Shown: in pieces, positions 33,494-44,765 of the stretch | Numbering within the stretch: position 1 is the first letter of the stretch | How the letters are laid out: every line of letters begins with the position of its first letter | Assembly: GCF_032854445.1 (NCBI RefSeq) | Contig: NC_088306.1 | Coordinates: 19,999,764-20,063,763 of the forward strand | Direction: 5' to 3' | Origin: Liolophura sinensis | Taxonomy: Eukaryota > Mollusca > Polyplacophora > Chitonida > Chitonidae | DNA length: 64,000 nucleotides | Notes under the pieces: generated by a model | Databases searched by the model: none | Seen by the model: the letters and a program-made list of their open reading frames with translations, nothing else | What the model was told of the DNA's origin: nothing | Position numbers and translations under genes: made by a program

Positions 33494-33654
33494 GAATGTA
33501 CTCTGTTATCAGAACATAAAAATCTTTATGTTGAAACAATAGAATGTGTGTGTTATATTTAACAGAATAATCTGCTGCAACAACAGAATACAGCTATCAT
33601 CACTCAGACAACAGACTTTCTGTTAAATTTAACAGATTGTTTTTTGTGAGAGTA

Positions 33655-33860
33655 GCATGGAGTTTTGGATGGTGCCAGAAGGAAGGCAAGGAATGTTCCA
33701 GACGCATGTAAACTTAATCGGTATCCAAATCGTGTACCATGTTAGTTTATGAGTTGTCTATAATCAAACGTATGTATTTCCGTTGCTTTCGATAAACAGA
33801 AGTAATTGCCTTAGATTGCATCACATATATCAACTGAGTGTCGCATCAAATTAGTGACAG
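33655..33860 (+). repeat. repeat F, diverged 3' part
   Basis: 'tcgtgtaccatgttagttta' then 'gagttgtctataatcaaacg' and 'gagtgtcgcatcaaattag' follow the order of the 3' half of repeat F. Confidence 0.45.
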
Positions 33861-34383
33861 TAATGCGCAAGTAGAAACAAATAGCCCTTTGGCCAGTTCT
33901 TCCGTCTACATAATTCTTTAAAGGCTCAGGCGTAAAAGATGAAAGCACATTGCCACATTTTGATTAGCTCTAACAGGACGCGTCAGGTACATGGAGTGAA
34001 CAGGATTTAGTTCAATTATAGCTGATGACCAGGTGAATTATATCGACCTGAAAGACCTCCAGGGTATGTAGAGCGCTGCGATGAAAGACGAAATCCGTAT
34101 TATTTTGTGCCCCACATTGTCTTCTAAAAGCCATGTCTCGACCACAGTTAGCAGTGAGTCGGAGAGTAAAATCCTTCGGCTAATGCTCGACTTTGATCGA
34201 TATTTCAGCTCCGGCCTCATTTCTGTCAGGTGATAGCTAGGCTGTTCTGATGGGCGTGGGGAAAACTCCAAGAGAGAGAGTAGATGGCATCTAAATCCTT
34301 CAGCATCGAAAACACCATCACAAGAGCTTGTGTGCCTGGCTCGATCACCGTCTCGCGTGCTGGCTGGGAAACCCGCGAAAACG

Positions 34384-34614
34384 ATTGGCTGTCGCTTCTC
34401 GTGCGGTGACGTCATATCGATTTTGCGTCCTCTAGCCTGCAGCTTCTGTCCCCTGACTTAATCCGTGTACTGGTTCTGACTGCACAACAAACCAGGCCGT
34501 CGTGACTGACGGGTGGAGAGAAGAGAGACGGAGCAAGGGTAACGGACATTTACCGAAAACGTCCACGAGCTCTGCCGACACGGTTCCTGTTTCCTCCTCC
34601 ACAGTGTTGGAGTG
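34384..34614 (+). promoter_or_regulatory. promoter-like segment and putative non-coding first exon
   Basis: An inverted CCAAT box (ATTGG, 34384-34388, in 'cgattggctg') is followed 18 bp on by a palindromic CRE (TGACGTCA, 34407-34414), a classic NF-Y plus CREB/ATF arrangement. About 200 bp downstream is a consensus splice donor ('gttggagtg|gtgagt', GT at 34615). The stretch between is GC-rich for this window, has no TATA box and no ATG-led frame, and ends in a pyrimidine-rich 'cctgtttcctcctcc'. I infer a plus-strand promoter and a 5'-UTR exon ending at 34614. A bidirectional promoter is possible. Confidence 0.45.
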
Positions 34615-34620
34615 GTGAGT

Positions 34621-35148
34621 GTTCCTGTTGTTTACTGTCAGAGAGTTTTCAGAGCTTTGTTTACGATAGCCTGTTATTCTTTACGATGCCATAGCACCCG
34701 TCATCTTGTTGCAGCTACGACCTCTATTATCAAGTTCACATGCACCGGTCCCTCGATTTTCGGCATTGTATTGTTTTTATGATGTCAGCATAGCGTCATG
34801 GTGGTTGCGTCTGTCCATATACGAAAAGGAATTCTCTTGTCCACTTTCTCATGTGGTGACATTGTTTTGAATCTAGTACAAATAGCCGTCTACCTACGGG
34901 CTGGCGTGAATTGTTCAATATACCATCGTCTTGTCAGCATATTTTAAAAAACAGCGTATCTACTACGCCCTGGTATCCCTTTTAGTCCTGTATTTACAAT
35001 GTCATTATTTACGACATTGTTTTTTTCTCCTCCTCCCCCATCTGGCCTAAGGACTACCTAACAAATCCCTGTCACGCACAATTCTTCTTGGGGGGGGGGG
35101 GGGCATTGTATATACAAATCCTGTCTTGTCTCTAAATCCTTTGCTCTT
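34621..35148. other. putative first intron, start
   Basis: Pyrimidine-rich sequence with a 14-nt G run at 35090-35103. No exon found. Confidence 0.4.
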
Positions 35149-35400
35149 ACAATATTCAAGGATCTACGAACGATGTTATTGCTATTTACTATGTTTTGGG
35201 GTCAGTGTATATACACTGTTCAGTCGAAAGTTTTTCTGTTGTGTCTAAATCCTTGCGCTTACAATATTCAATGATCTAATGGCGATGTTATTGCTATTTA
35301 CTATATTTTGGAGTCAATGTATATATTGTTCAAGCGAAAACTTGAACTCTGTTATCTTTTTTGCGCATACAATATTCAATGGTCTACGTCTACGATGCTA
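35149..35400. repeat. degenerate 108-112-bp tandem repeat
   Basis: 'acaatattcaaggatctac' recurs at 35149, 35261 and 35369, with 'gatgttattgctatttacta' and 'gtcagtgtatata' shared between. About 2.3 units. Confidence 0.8.
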
Positions 35401-35804
35401 TTTTTGAACCTTTTGCTAGAGATACACCCTCCCCTTGTTACAGCGTTACGTGACCTGCTTTCATTGACCATTAGTCTTGACCAGAGAGAGAGGCCCTTCT
35501 ATATATCCTTGTTTTCAGTCCTCAGTGCTCTCTTGGTGGCAATACATTGTGCCGCCTGCTTTAATGAACAGTCAGCCGTAAACAGTATTTTGTCAATATC
35601 TCCTGTTTATTTGTGTTAAACCCCTCTTTGTGACAAACCTACCAGGATATGCCTGGAGTCCAATTCTTAAATTGATCCATTTGAATTGTTGTGAAATCAA
35701 AAGTATAAAAGGAAATGTGCACAAAGCAAAACTTTCTAAATGTTGCATCAGATACTCTTTAGTACCGAAGGATATATTATGACGGAAAAAGTGAAACACT
35801 GTCT

Positions 35805-36665
35805 GTGTTAGTGGATTGCCTATAGTGCCCTACCGTCCTCTATGACAGCCATGCCAGATTGCCTTGTAAATGGTTGACTGCCTACAGTGCCCTACCGTAC
35901 CCTATGGCAGACATGTCACATTGCCTTGTAAACGGATGACTGACTACAGTTAGCTACCGTACCCTATGGCAGCGATGCCACATAGCCTTGTAAACCGTAG
36001 ATAGTCTATAGTGTCGTAGCACACCCTGCCTTGTAAACGGTTTACTGCATATAGTGCCCTACCGTACCCTCTGGCAGCGATGCCACATTGTCTTGAAAAC
36101 CGTGAATGACCTATAATATCGCATTGTACCCACCTCATAGAGATGCTACATTGACATGTAAACGGTTGTCTGCGTGTAGTGCCGTGTCTTACCCAATGCC
36201 AGCTGAGCCATTTTGCCTTGTGAACTGTGGGCTTCCCACAATGCCTTAGTGTACCCAATGGCAGCGGTACCAAATTGCCTTTAGCCTATAGTGCCGTATC
36301 GCATCCTACAATAGCGGTCCCACTTTGCCGTGCAAACGGTTGACTGCCTATAGTGCAGTTTCGTACTCTATGGTAGTGAAGCCACATTGTCTGGATTGTC
36401 TGTAGTGCCTTATCTTGCCCGTGGCAGCGATTCCACATTGCTTTGTAAGTCGTGGATAGACTACAGTGCCGTACCGTTCGGTAACCAATGGCTGCAATAC
36501 CACAGCGTTATGTAAACAGTAGATTACCTAATGCCGTATCGTACACTATGGCAGCGATGTCACATTGCTTTGTTAACAGTGGACTTCCTATAGTGCCGTT
36601 TAGTACTCTATGAAAGCGGTGCCAAATTGCCTTATTGCTTATAGTGCCGTGTCATATTCGATGGC
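35805..36665. repeat. degenerate 62-bp minisatellite, about 14 copies
   Basis: 'gttgactgcctatagtgccc', 'taccgtaccctatggcagcg' and 'atgccacattgccttgtaaa' recur at about 60-64 bp with many substitutions. It is old, heavily diverged and has no homogenised core. It lies in the putative first intron after the promoter at 34.4 kb. Confidence 0.88.
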
Positions 36666-36678
36666 CGTGATGCCCCAA

Positions 36679-36825
36679 AGCCCCTCACAAATGTGGTAAC
36701 TGTGAGTTCAAATCCATCTCATGCAGGCTTTCTTTTCGGAAACCTGCTCCACTATGCAAAACGGCAGCCGTCGTATAAGTAAAATATTCTTGTGTAGGGC
36801 GTAAAACAAATCAATAAAAAAAACT
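36679..36825 (+). mobile_element. SINE-A, diverged with internal deletion
   Basis: B box 'gtgagttcaaatcc', 'catgcaggctttcttttc', a jump to 'gcagccgtcgtataagtaaa', then 'ttcttgtgtagggcgtaaaa'. Confidence 0.75.
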
Positions 36826-36943
36826 ACTACACAAAGTGAGCACATGTTCACCGGGCATATTTCATTCATATTGTACTACTTCTTTGTCACTTTAATATAT
36901 AGCCTCATTTTCATCATTTGGTTGTGGTTCCACCTCTAAACAG

Positions 36944-37034
36944 ATCGCCTGTACGTCTTCCAGCAGTGAACTCACTCCCTCCATGGTCCAGAGCACAGTG
37001 ATGGATGCTGTATTATCGATCTCTACGCTACATG
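36944..37034 (+). CDS. possible start-codon exon
   Basis: 91 nt between 'ccacctctaaacag' (acceptor ending 36943) and CATG|GTGGGT (donor at 37035). It contains an ATG at 36983 in good initiation context (CTCCATGG), opening a frame MVQSTVMDAVLSISTLH that reaches the donor in phase 1. It lies 2.3 kb downstream of the promoter and donor at 34.4-34.6 kb, so it could be exon 2 of that transcript carrying the start codon. The peptide is too short to identify, and the donor is not ideal. Low confidence. Confidence 0.27.
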
Positions 37035-37040
37035 GTGGGT

Positions 37041-37708
37041 CAGCTTGTTACTGGGAGCGACGGGCTGCGGTATTTACCCATAACACGTAGTTTTACTCCG
37101 CGGTCGTTGCACCTGCATTGTTTCGTATAATGACATGCCTGTGGATAGAGGTTTGGACATGCTATTAGATGTGCTAATACGGTTACGCATTGAACTATTT
37201 GAACAATTCGTAATTCCGAACAATAATGCTTTGATACGCATGTCTAATAGCAGTGTTCACTCGTAATGGCCTTTTGATTGTGGGTTTCAGAATCGACCGT
37301 GACCTTGACCTTGTTTTTTCCATATCGCCTCCAACGTTGCATTGGGTTGGGCCTACAAAATGTAAGGGATCTTAAGGAGTAAGACTGCGGATATGCACTG
37401 TTTCATGGCGTGGGAGATCTGATTTATTACTCGGTCCTTCGGCCTATACGGCATTAACACACCAAAAGACAAATACAACACTACTGAACACAACGACGCC
37501 TCTTAATGTGGTAAATGCCATTATGTTAATAAGCTGTTGATTTCCTTTAAGCATATGGTGGGGAGTTTTGGACTGCACTTCCCGACTTGACACACTCGCC
37601 ACGATATATGGCGGCAGCACTGCCCGTTTGGCGTTTAATTTTATCATTAGTTTTATCAAAATGGCACTGGCCTTGAAAAATGTTTTTGTAGAATGGTAGA
37701 CCATATTT
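37041..37708. other. no feature recognised
   Basis: No exon or repeat could be supported. Confidence 0.4.
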
Positions 37709-37917
37709 ATCACCAATGCGAACACTCGGAGTTCAAGTCCAGCTCATGCTGACTTCCTCTCCGATCATACGTGGGAAGGTCTTCCAGTAACCTGCGAATG
37801 GTCGTAGGTTTCCCACCGGGCTTTGTCCGGTTTTCACTCACCATAATGCTAACCGCTATCGCATAGATGAAATATTCTGGAGAACGGCGTATGACACCAA
37901 TCAAATAAATAAATAAA
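37709..37917 (+). mobile_element. SINE-A, 5'-truncated
   Basis: 'tcaccaatgcgaacactcgg', 'agttcaagtccagctcatgc', 'cataatgctaaccgctatcg' and the AAATAAATA tail. It begins within the tRNA-like head. Confidence 0.9.
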
Positions 37918-39094
37918 ACAAACATATTTTGTGCTAACGGTTAACAATGCTCTTAGTACGCCTTTCAGAGTCGCTGATTATCAGGATACTGTAAGACATG
38001 TAGTCTGAAGATAAATGACCTTGTACAAGCCATTTCACATGATGCAAGATGCCATAGAAAAAATTCAATGAACAGTGGAGCTGTATTGTGTCTTACTGGA
38101 TAAATAAATTTTCCTTCCTTTCACGCACCAGCTGTTATATAAGCATGCTTCCAAATCAATCGATTTTCTCTGAAATCGGCTGAAGTCGCTAGATGTTTTA
38201 TTCACACTGATTGCGGCTTAATTCTTGCATCACAGGTGACGTGCACATGTCGCCAGACTGTATAGTCTTTGGAAATACAGATCGTGGGTGATACTGTCAC
38301 CCTGAGAGTATAGACCCTATATATAGTTTGACAGAGTCTACAGAGTCCATTAATAACTGGGTGATGATACGACGCAATGCAACAATTGTCTGCTAAGATT
38401 AGACCCAAATATGGTTTCTCCTGCCAACCTTGTGGCCGCCATATTGCTGTTGCCTGGACATTATCAGCGATAGACGGCAATAAACACTGCCTACACCAAT
38501 GGCCGTTCAAACGAGGCGGGCATTTTATCTGATGTATGAGAAATTAACGACGCGCATTCACGCCTCTAGCAGCGGTTTGTTCGCACTTCCTACAGAACGA
38601 CCAGTAACTGGAAGACGCATGTTCGGTGATCTTTTTCTCTGTGTGTGTTTGAACAATGTCTGCTTGTGTTGTCCGCGGCTTCTCTGCTTAGAATAATCCG
38701 CCTTTGAATAATTAATGCTGAATAGCGATGGTAATGTTATTTAGCCCCGTATCTTTTAGATTATCTCTCTTTATGTTTTGTTTTGTTCTCTCCTCACATC
38801 CCTGATGCTGATAACATACGCGTTTAGTGCCATATCTTTTCGAGCGGTATTGACCAGTTTTATTTAGAGCATATAATTTAATTAGCGAACACCATATACA
38901 AGAAAACGGCTATTCGCGTTGAAACCTTCGTGGTTACACAGAACAACGCATTAGTCTTTTCCCTTTGGTGCTTTGTGTTTGAACAAACATGTTTTAGATT
39001 GTCTCCTTCCCTCCCTGTTCTGTGAGGACTTAGCCACAATAAGCGATCGACATCATGTGTGTGTCTGTTTGCGAAATCCCGATCTATACCTCCC
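37918..39094. other. no feature recognised
   Basis: No repeat family from this window and no supported exon. Confidence 0.4.
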
Positions 39095-39235
39095 TCGTTG
39101 GAAAGTTCATCAGTAACTTGCCAAAGATCGGTGGTTTACCACAGGCACTGCGGTTTCCTCAAACCAATATATCGATCGCCATCGTATATACGAAAATCTC
39201 TTGGTATAGTATTAAAGAACAGCCAAATGTATACA
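39095..39235 (+). mobile_element. SINE-C copy
   Basis: 'gaaagttcatcagtaacttg', 'ccaaagatcggtggtttacc', 'aggcactgcggtttcctc', then a decayed tail 'cgaaaatctcttggtatag'. It gives the best view of the SINE-C 3' body. Confidence 0.65.
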
Positions 39236-39504
39236 TTAATTAGGTAATTAAATTTTTATGCTTCATCACACACTGAACTGTGTTTCAGTTGGACAATTTG
39301 ACATTTTTGGTGGTGGTATACGTCCTGATTGTTGTAGGTTTTTCCGCGAGACTACCTTATATTAGCAATTTCCAAATATATACGTACTTATTTATATTAA
39401 GTACTAAGGACAATTTGATTAATGATTAGTCGTTCAAGTATATATAGGTGAAGGAAATAGGGCATGCGCAGCTTCAAGACAACCACACCGTCTTGTCAGG
39501 AAAC

Positions 39505-39585
39505 TTGGCGGAGCTGGGTTTGAACTCGCGACATTCATCGGAAACAGTTGGAATCTTGTAGAGAGAGTGAGTTTCCTCTGGTTCC
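39505..39585 (-). mobile_element. possible SINE head, reversed
   Basis: 'gagctgggtttgaactcgcg' reads on the minus strand as a B-box stretch (GAGTTCAAACCC). The rest is not assignable. Confidence 0.35.
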
Positions 39586-39713
39586 CTTCACCCAAAAACT
39601 TTTCCACCTTCACATAAGAGAAACTGTACCTTGCAAGTCGTAAACATGAGTCAAATGAAATGAAATAAATAAATAGCAGTGGGTAGATTATTGTATAAAA
39701 TAGTTAATATGCA

Positions 39714-39983
39714 GGGGTCTCCGTGGCTCAGTTGGTTAGCGGGCTAGCGCAGCGTAATGAGCCAGAAGCCTTCCACAAATGCGTTCCCTGAGAGTTCGGC
39801 TCATGCTGTCTCCCTCTCCGGGGGGTACGTGTGAAGGTTTTGCTGCAACCTGCGGATGGTCCTTGGTTTCTCCCGGGCTATGCCCGGTCCCCTCACACCG
39901 TAATGCTGGCCGCCGTCATATAAATGAAATATTCTTTTCTTTTATATATAAATAAAACACCAATCAAATAAATAAATAAATAA
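39714..39983 (+). mobile_element. SINE-A, full length
   Basis: The head 'cgtggctcagttggttagcg' is present and the whole body follows to 'caccaatcaaataaataaat'. A short AT-rich insertion ('ttttatatataaat') replaces 'gagtacggcg' just before the end, a variant not seen in other copies. Confidence 0.93.
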
Positions 39984-40308
39984 GTTTATATGGACAGGCG
40001 GTGAACACGCGACATGTTGCCTTCTACATCGTGACATTGTGATATTCCATGAGGAAGTAGTAGTTTCTGCGGCTTTGCAAATTCCGTAAAACCTTCTGTG
40101 GCTGGAGAGGCTGTATATATTAGCGACATGTGACATTTGAATTATTTAGGGCATTCTAACACGAGTCAGCGAACGAAATTTACAACTTGCTTTAAATCAC
40201 TGAAATGAATATTGCAGTAGCTGCATTTTATCTGATAGTCAGCATATGTCGCTTACCATACCGAATGTGACAACGACGTCACGAAGTCGGTCCAAACCGC
40301 TTCCACCT

Positions 40309-40412
40309 CCCCCCCCCCCCCACCACACCTCCCGGCACAACTGCCAACACCGCCAACACATACCCAGACCCCCAACACACACCCTGACCCTCAACACACA
40401 CCCTGACCCCAG
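40309..40412. repeat. C-rich tract and 20-bp repeat
   Basis: Thirteen C (40309-40321), then 'ccaacacacaccctgaccc' repeated about three times. Nearly no G on the plus strand. Confidence 0.85.
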
Positions 40413-40599
40413 CCTATCACACTGATACACTAGGCCATGGCCTATACAGTTGTGGAGATAGGCAGATGGTATGTTTTAATTAACACTAATTAAATCTCCT
40501 CTGAGCGCCAAACAACAGGTGCGCATGCACTAATTACACACGCCATCCCCACGTATTAGACATAAAGTTACTATAGAATCAGCATAGAAAATAAAACCA

Positions 40600-40915
40600 G
40601 TGCAGCGAAAAATGTGCGATAGTTAGCCAGCCGTCACAAAATCTGGTCAATTTACCTCAGTTAAGGTTTTATTCTAACTGTTCATGAAAACGCTTATACA
40701 GTAGCAAATTACATGCCCCCTAGCACCATGGCTTAAGCAGAATTAGGTAAAAAAATATGCATTGACATATCAAATTATTACAGATCACTGGTACTTAATT
40801 ACTCAAAATGATGCGTTGTCATCACATTTAACATACAATAACATTAAAACAATGCCAAGCGATGCTTAGTCCACCAAAAGAATCCTGGTATACACCGAAT
40901 ATAGAACATAATTAA
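40600..40915 (+). repeat. repeat E copy
   Basis: Blocks 'aatttacctcagttaaggtt', 'ttattctaactgttcatg', 'attacatgccccctagcacc', 'agcagaattaggtaaa' and 'gatgcttagtccaccaaaag' match 55117-55425 in order. No coding and no tRNA-like head. A possible MITE or LINE fragment. Confidence 0.7.
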
Positions 40916-41021
40916 AGTACTTCAAGATTTTAATAAATAATAATATTTTTAAATATATACAGATTGTAATGGACATTTGTTTGTAGCTCACTTGTAATGT
41001 ACCGGTACATTCCAAGCATAC

Positions 41022-41052
41022 CTTTAAACCCCAAGCACACATTCACTCAGTC
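41022..41052 (+). mobile_element. SINE-B tail fragment
   Basis: 'cctttaaaccccaagcacac' and 'attcactcag' are the SINE-B end only. Confidence 0.55.
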
Positions 41053-41139
41053 AAAACATACCCTCTCATATTGTCGAGAATGCAGTGCTGAGTAAATTGA
41101 TATATTAAAATAATGCAAAAGAACCAGGCTACAACATTG

Positions 41140-42325
41140 ATTTTTCTCGTGTCCCGTGTTTGCCTCACATTGTCCTACCGCCCAGAGGTGACCCCGACAT
41201 TGTCCTCAAGGACAGTCCACAGACGACATCACCTGTTGCCATGGTTCCAGCCCCGACTGGCCAGTCGAAATGCTGTTATTCAGGTAACCCGGTTGGCAAG
41301 CTGTGTTAGACTAAAAACCGTCACCGGGGAATCTAATTTCCGACTGACGGACTCGCCAGATTTTGGCTTGTTCGTCGAGAATCTAATTATGTGGTAATTA
41401 CACAAATGTCCAGTGCTCGAGTGTGTTAAATGAGGGATGCAGGGATGAGAAGGGAGCGGTTATCAGCCACCTGCCCGTAATGATGTGGGTTATTGTTTCA
41501 ACGATGATACAACGACTGTACTGTTAAAAACCATCGGTCAGTGGACAGTAATTTTTCCGCTATGATGCTTGAAGGCTATTCAAAAGTGGAGAAATCATAA
41601 GAATGACATGACGGTCAAATGAAATAGTTTGAAAAGTTAGATACGTATATGATCTTAAATATTTTTTTTTGATTTTTCTTTAATGAGAAGAAGACATTTG
41701 AACAAATTTTTGTATGGCTGGTATTTGTGGTCACCTCTTGGTATGCATTGCCTCTGCATAATAATGCTATAAATGAGGATGTAACGCATGTTCAATACAT
41801 ATATTATTACTAGAATTTGGTCTTGTGAGCATACAAATGTGTTCAACCTGAATTTTAATCATAATTATATTTTTAATTTATTCATAAATATTATCATAAT
41901 TAAGATGAAATGCATGTCCACGGATGCAAACAACAAATTTACATTGAAGTAAATTTATTACACATGCATCACATCTTATATAGAACGTTATAAAGTAATG
42001 ACGATGTATACCAAGAGGTGGTAAAAAATATTTTGCCGGAATAAAAAATCGAAATATGCCAGAATAAAAGACCATATTTGCAAATAACTTTTCACGTTCT
42101 TTCATCTGATATTTGCATCTTTTTATGCTCTGTTCTCTTTTAATGCTGACAATGAAGCTCATTATCGCAAGCTGCACAGTACTGGCCAGTAGACTTTTAC
42201 CAACAACTTCTACATATTGATGCTGCAATGTCATTCAGCAAAACTTCCCTCGATATGTTGAAACTCTTCTGCACCGATGCTACACTGAACACTTTTGTCG
42301 TGGACCAAAGATATACAACTGATAA
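41140..42325. other. no gene recognised; possible conserved non-coding patch
   Basis: A 94-codon frame at 41113-41397 has no family or splice support. Around 41365-41475 the sequence has paired TAATTA-type homeodomain cores and 'gagaagggagcggttatcag', which partly recurs at 62150. The rest is AT-rich. Confidence 0.35.
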
Positions 42326-42558
42326 TAGGGGCCTCTGTGGCCGAGAGGGTTAGCACGCCAGTGCGGCGCATTGATTCAGGAGCCGCTCACCAATGCGGTT
42401 GCTATGAGTTCAAGACCACCTCATACTGGCTTCCTCTCCGGCCGTACGTGGGAAGGTCTAACAGCAACCTGCGGGTGTCCGTGGGTTTCTTCCGGGCTGC
42501 CGTAGCATAAGTGAAATATTCGGCGATATATAAAAGCAATCAAATAAATAAATAACAA
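42326..42558 (+). mobile_element. SINE-A, second head variant
   Basis: The head reads 'ctgtggccgagagggttagc', not 'gtggctcagttggttagc', so its A box differs from the main subfamily. The same variant is at 50063. Most of the 3' body before 'gccgtagcataagtgaaat' is deleted. Confidence 0.9.
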
Positions 42559-42828
42559 CTGATTATTTGTAGGTGTATGTCGGCTGTCAAGAGCAGAGAT
42601 AGTTTTTTTTAACGGTGACGGCAGTGCCGATTGTAGCTTGTGGTACATGATAGCACATGGCGCTTGACTGCGGATCATTACCAAAACATTGATGATCAAA
42701 CTGAAATATGCCTAAGTGATAAAAGCTTCAAGTTGATACTTTATATGCATGTATCTTTCGACAACCACTGCTTGGAACAATGCGTTTGTTCGTAGCTACA
42801 ATTGGATTTATTTGTTATATCAACTTAC

Positions 42829-42892
42829 CTTTCAGCTTTGATGGACTGTAGCCGAATGATTTAAGCCGAGTGTCTTGCTTTCGTTTATTCAT
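42829..42892 (-). CDS. possible first coding exon, unidentified
   Basis: On the minus strand an ATG (42892) opens MNKRKQDTRLKSFGYSPSK and reaches a consensus donor (AAAG|GTAAGT; GT at 42828) after 64 nt, in phase 1. The frame is also open upstream without an ATG for about 45 codons, so the exon may be longer and this Met internal. Basic N-termini of the form M(S/N)KRKQ...L..F are common at the start of ZNF862-like and other hAT-derived zinc-finger proteins, but that is a weak resemblance and I do not name it. No second exon was placed. Confidence 0.35.
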
Positions 42893-43225
42893 TGCTCGCT
42901 TCCTTGTTGGAAATGTCGAGAAATTCCCCTCGCAAGTAAAAATGTCCGATCTAAATGACGTGTTGCTGCTGAGCGTTGATATATGGAAAGAGTACAACTG
43001 TGAAGATCCCCGTACAAAGTCCGAAAACACAAATCACGTGAGCTAGACTTTCACAGGTTGTGCGCCTAATTAAGGGGTTTGTGTTTACATGGAATAGGGA
43101 AACAGGTATTTAATTAAAGCACTTATTATATTCTTTGCTCCATCAATGTGTTAATCAATCGATCTACAAAACAATCAATTATGGGTTAATTAATCACTCA
43201 ATTAAGCAACTAGTTTATCATCGCC

Positions 43226-43541
43226 GTAGTATAAGTGAAATATTCTTAAGTACGGCGTAAATCACCAATGGGTTTCCACCCACCATAATGCTGGCCGCCG
43301 TAGTATAAGTGAAATATTCTTAAGTACGGCGTAAATCACCAATGGGTTTCCACCCACCATAATGCTGGCCGCCGTAGTATAAGTGAAATATTCTTAAGTA
43401 CGGCGTAAATCACCAATGGGTTTCCACCCACCATAATGCTGGCCGCCGTCGTATAAGTGAAATATTCTTGAGTACGGCGTAAAATACCAATGGGTTTCCA
43501 CCCACCATAATGCTGGCCGCCGTCGTATAAGTGAAATATTT
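43226..43541 (+). repeat. 74-bp tandem array made of SINE-A 3' ends
   Basis: 'gtagtataagtgaaatattc', 'ttaagtacggcgtaaatcac', 'caatgggtttccacccacca' and 'taatgctggccgcc' repeat with starts at 43226, 43300, 43374, 43448 and 43522, an exact 74-bp period, the last copy partial. Every unit is the SINE-A end region, without head and without the AAATAAATA tail. The later units read 'gtcgtataag' and 'cttgagtacgg' as in normal SINEs. The earlier ones share 'gtagtataag' and 'cttaagtacgg'. Confidence 0.95.
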
Positions 43542-43559
43542 ATCACTTACTTTACTAAT

Positions 43560-44520
43560 TATTAGTAAAAATAGAATATCCTGAAGTGAGAAGTTTACAA
43601 ATCTACAAACCAAGTGACTCTCTATCATCACCGCTGATTGTTTTACTGTCTATGCTGTATACATTCCTCCGATTGTCTGTTTGCTTGTTTCCTTCAACAT
43701 TTTGTCGGTCATGTCTATATACTAGTCTCCTTACAAGTAGCGTGGCATAATTAAAATGAATTGAAGTCCAATGCGGACGCATTTACAATACTGCTTTATT
43801 AGATCTCCACGTGCCAAAAGCACATGACACCGCAACCGACACTGGTCGACCCCCACATGGTCTGTACTTCATGCTCTGCGTCAAGTCATGGAAGTGCCCA
43901 TGCAAGATTGGCGATTTTAAGGTTTTGGTATGACAGGACTCGGAAGTGAACCCAGATCTCACGATTACAATGATGACGCTCTGATGCACGCTGCCTGTGC
44001 GTACATATAACACAATACTGCAATTTTTATTGCCTATATCCATAATGCCTCTAAAGAATGTTAATTTGATATTGGTTATGGTGATGGTGATAATATGGAG
44101 TAAAAGTAGAGGCAGTATTTTGTAAATATTTAGCATTGATGCCTGCCTACATATTTGTTAACATTTTAAATACTAGTAACCTCATATTTGAGTCCCATGG
44201 AAATTTCTCGAGAGTTAGGGGATTTTGCGATTATTTAAGGGTAACAAGTGCGGAAATGTCTGCCACTTTACACTGTACTCGCCAGTTAAGTAATATTAGA
44301 AGCAATATTAGAAGTTAATTCAAAATAAATGATGATCAAGTGGTACAACAATTCCAATGCAGAGAGGAATGCTTTCTCAAAATCAAAACCACGAGGCTCT
44401 CGCGAGACTTCCGAGGAACTCTGATAAGGTTTATTTGGAGAAATTTACCCAGCTTGAGGCTCGCGAATCGTGGTTACAACTGGCAAAAGGAGCTTACTTT
44501 GTAAACACATATTGTAAACA
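43560..44520. other. no gene recognised
   Basis: 43790-43970 has decayed SINE-D-like words ('ttttggtatgacaggactc', 'gtgaacccagatctcac'). Otherwise nothing could be supported. Confidence 0.35.
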
Positions 44521-44542
44521 TATATATATATATATATATATA

Positions 44543-44631
<89 letters not shown>
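44521..44631. repeat. interrupted (AT)n microsatellite
   Basis: About 110 bp of TA repeats broken by single-base phase changes ('tatagtatat', 'atattatata', 'ataatatata'). Confidence 0.97.
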
Positions 44632-44632
<1 letters not shown>

Positions 44633-44642
44633 CTGTGATTCA

Positions 44643-44765
44643 AAACAGACATTCGTATACCAGCCGTCAACAAATATGGACGTCCCAGGTCAATAATCGT
44701 GAGGCCAATTCCAAAAACGGCGTCAAACACAAACCAGATGAGTACGACAGTGCGGTTGTTCTGCA
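44643..44765 (+). repeat. repeat F, 5' part
   Basis: 'cagacattcgtataccagcc', 'gtcaacaaatatgg', 'ccaggtcaataatcgtgagg' and 'cgtcaaacacaaaccag' match the start of 53288-53575. Confidence 0.7.

Noticed and set aside
34038-34415. 125-codon minus-strand frame starting at the CRE
   Set aside because: No recognised domain, no splice signals in agreement, and it overlaps the promoter-like segment. Probably chance in GC-rich DNA.
35308-35619. 103-codon hydrophobic plus-strand frame resembling a membrane protein
   Set aside because: It starts inside a degenerate tandem repeat and has no homology or splice support. Hydrophobicity comes from T-rich codons.
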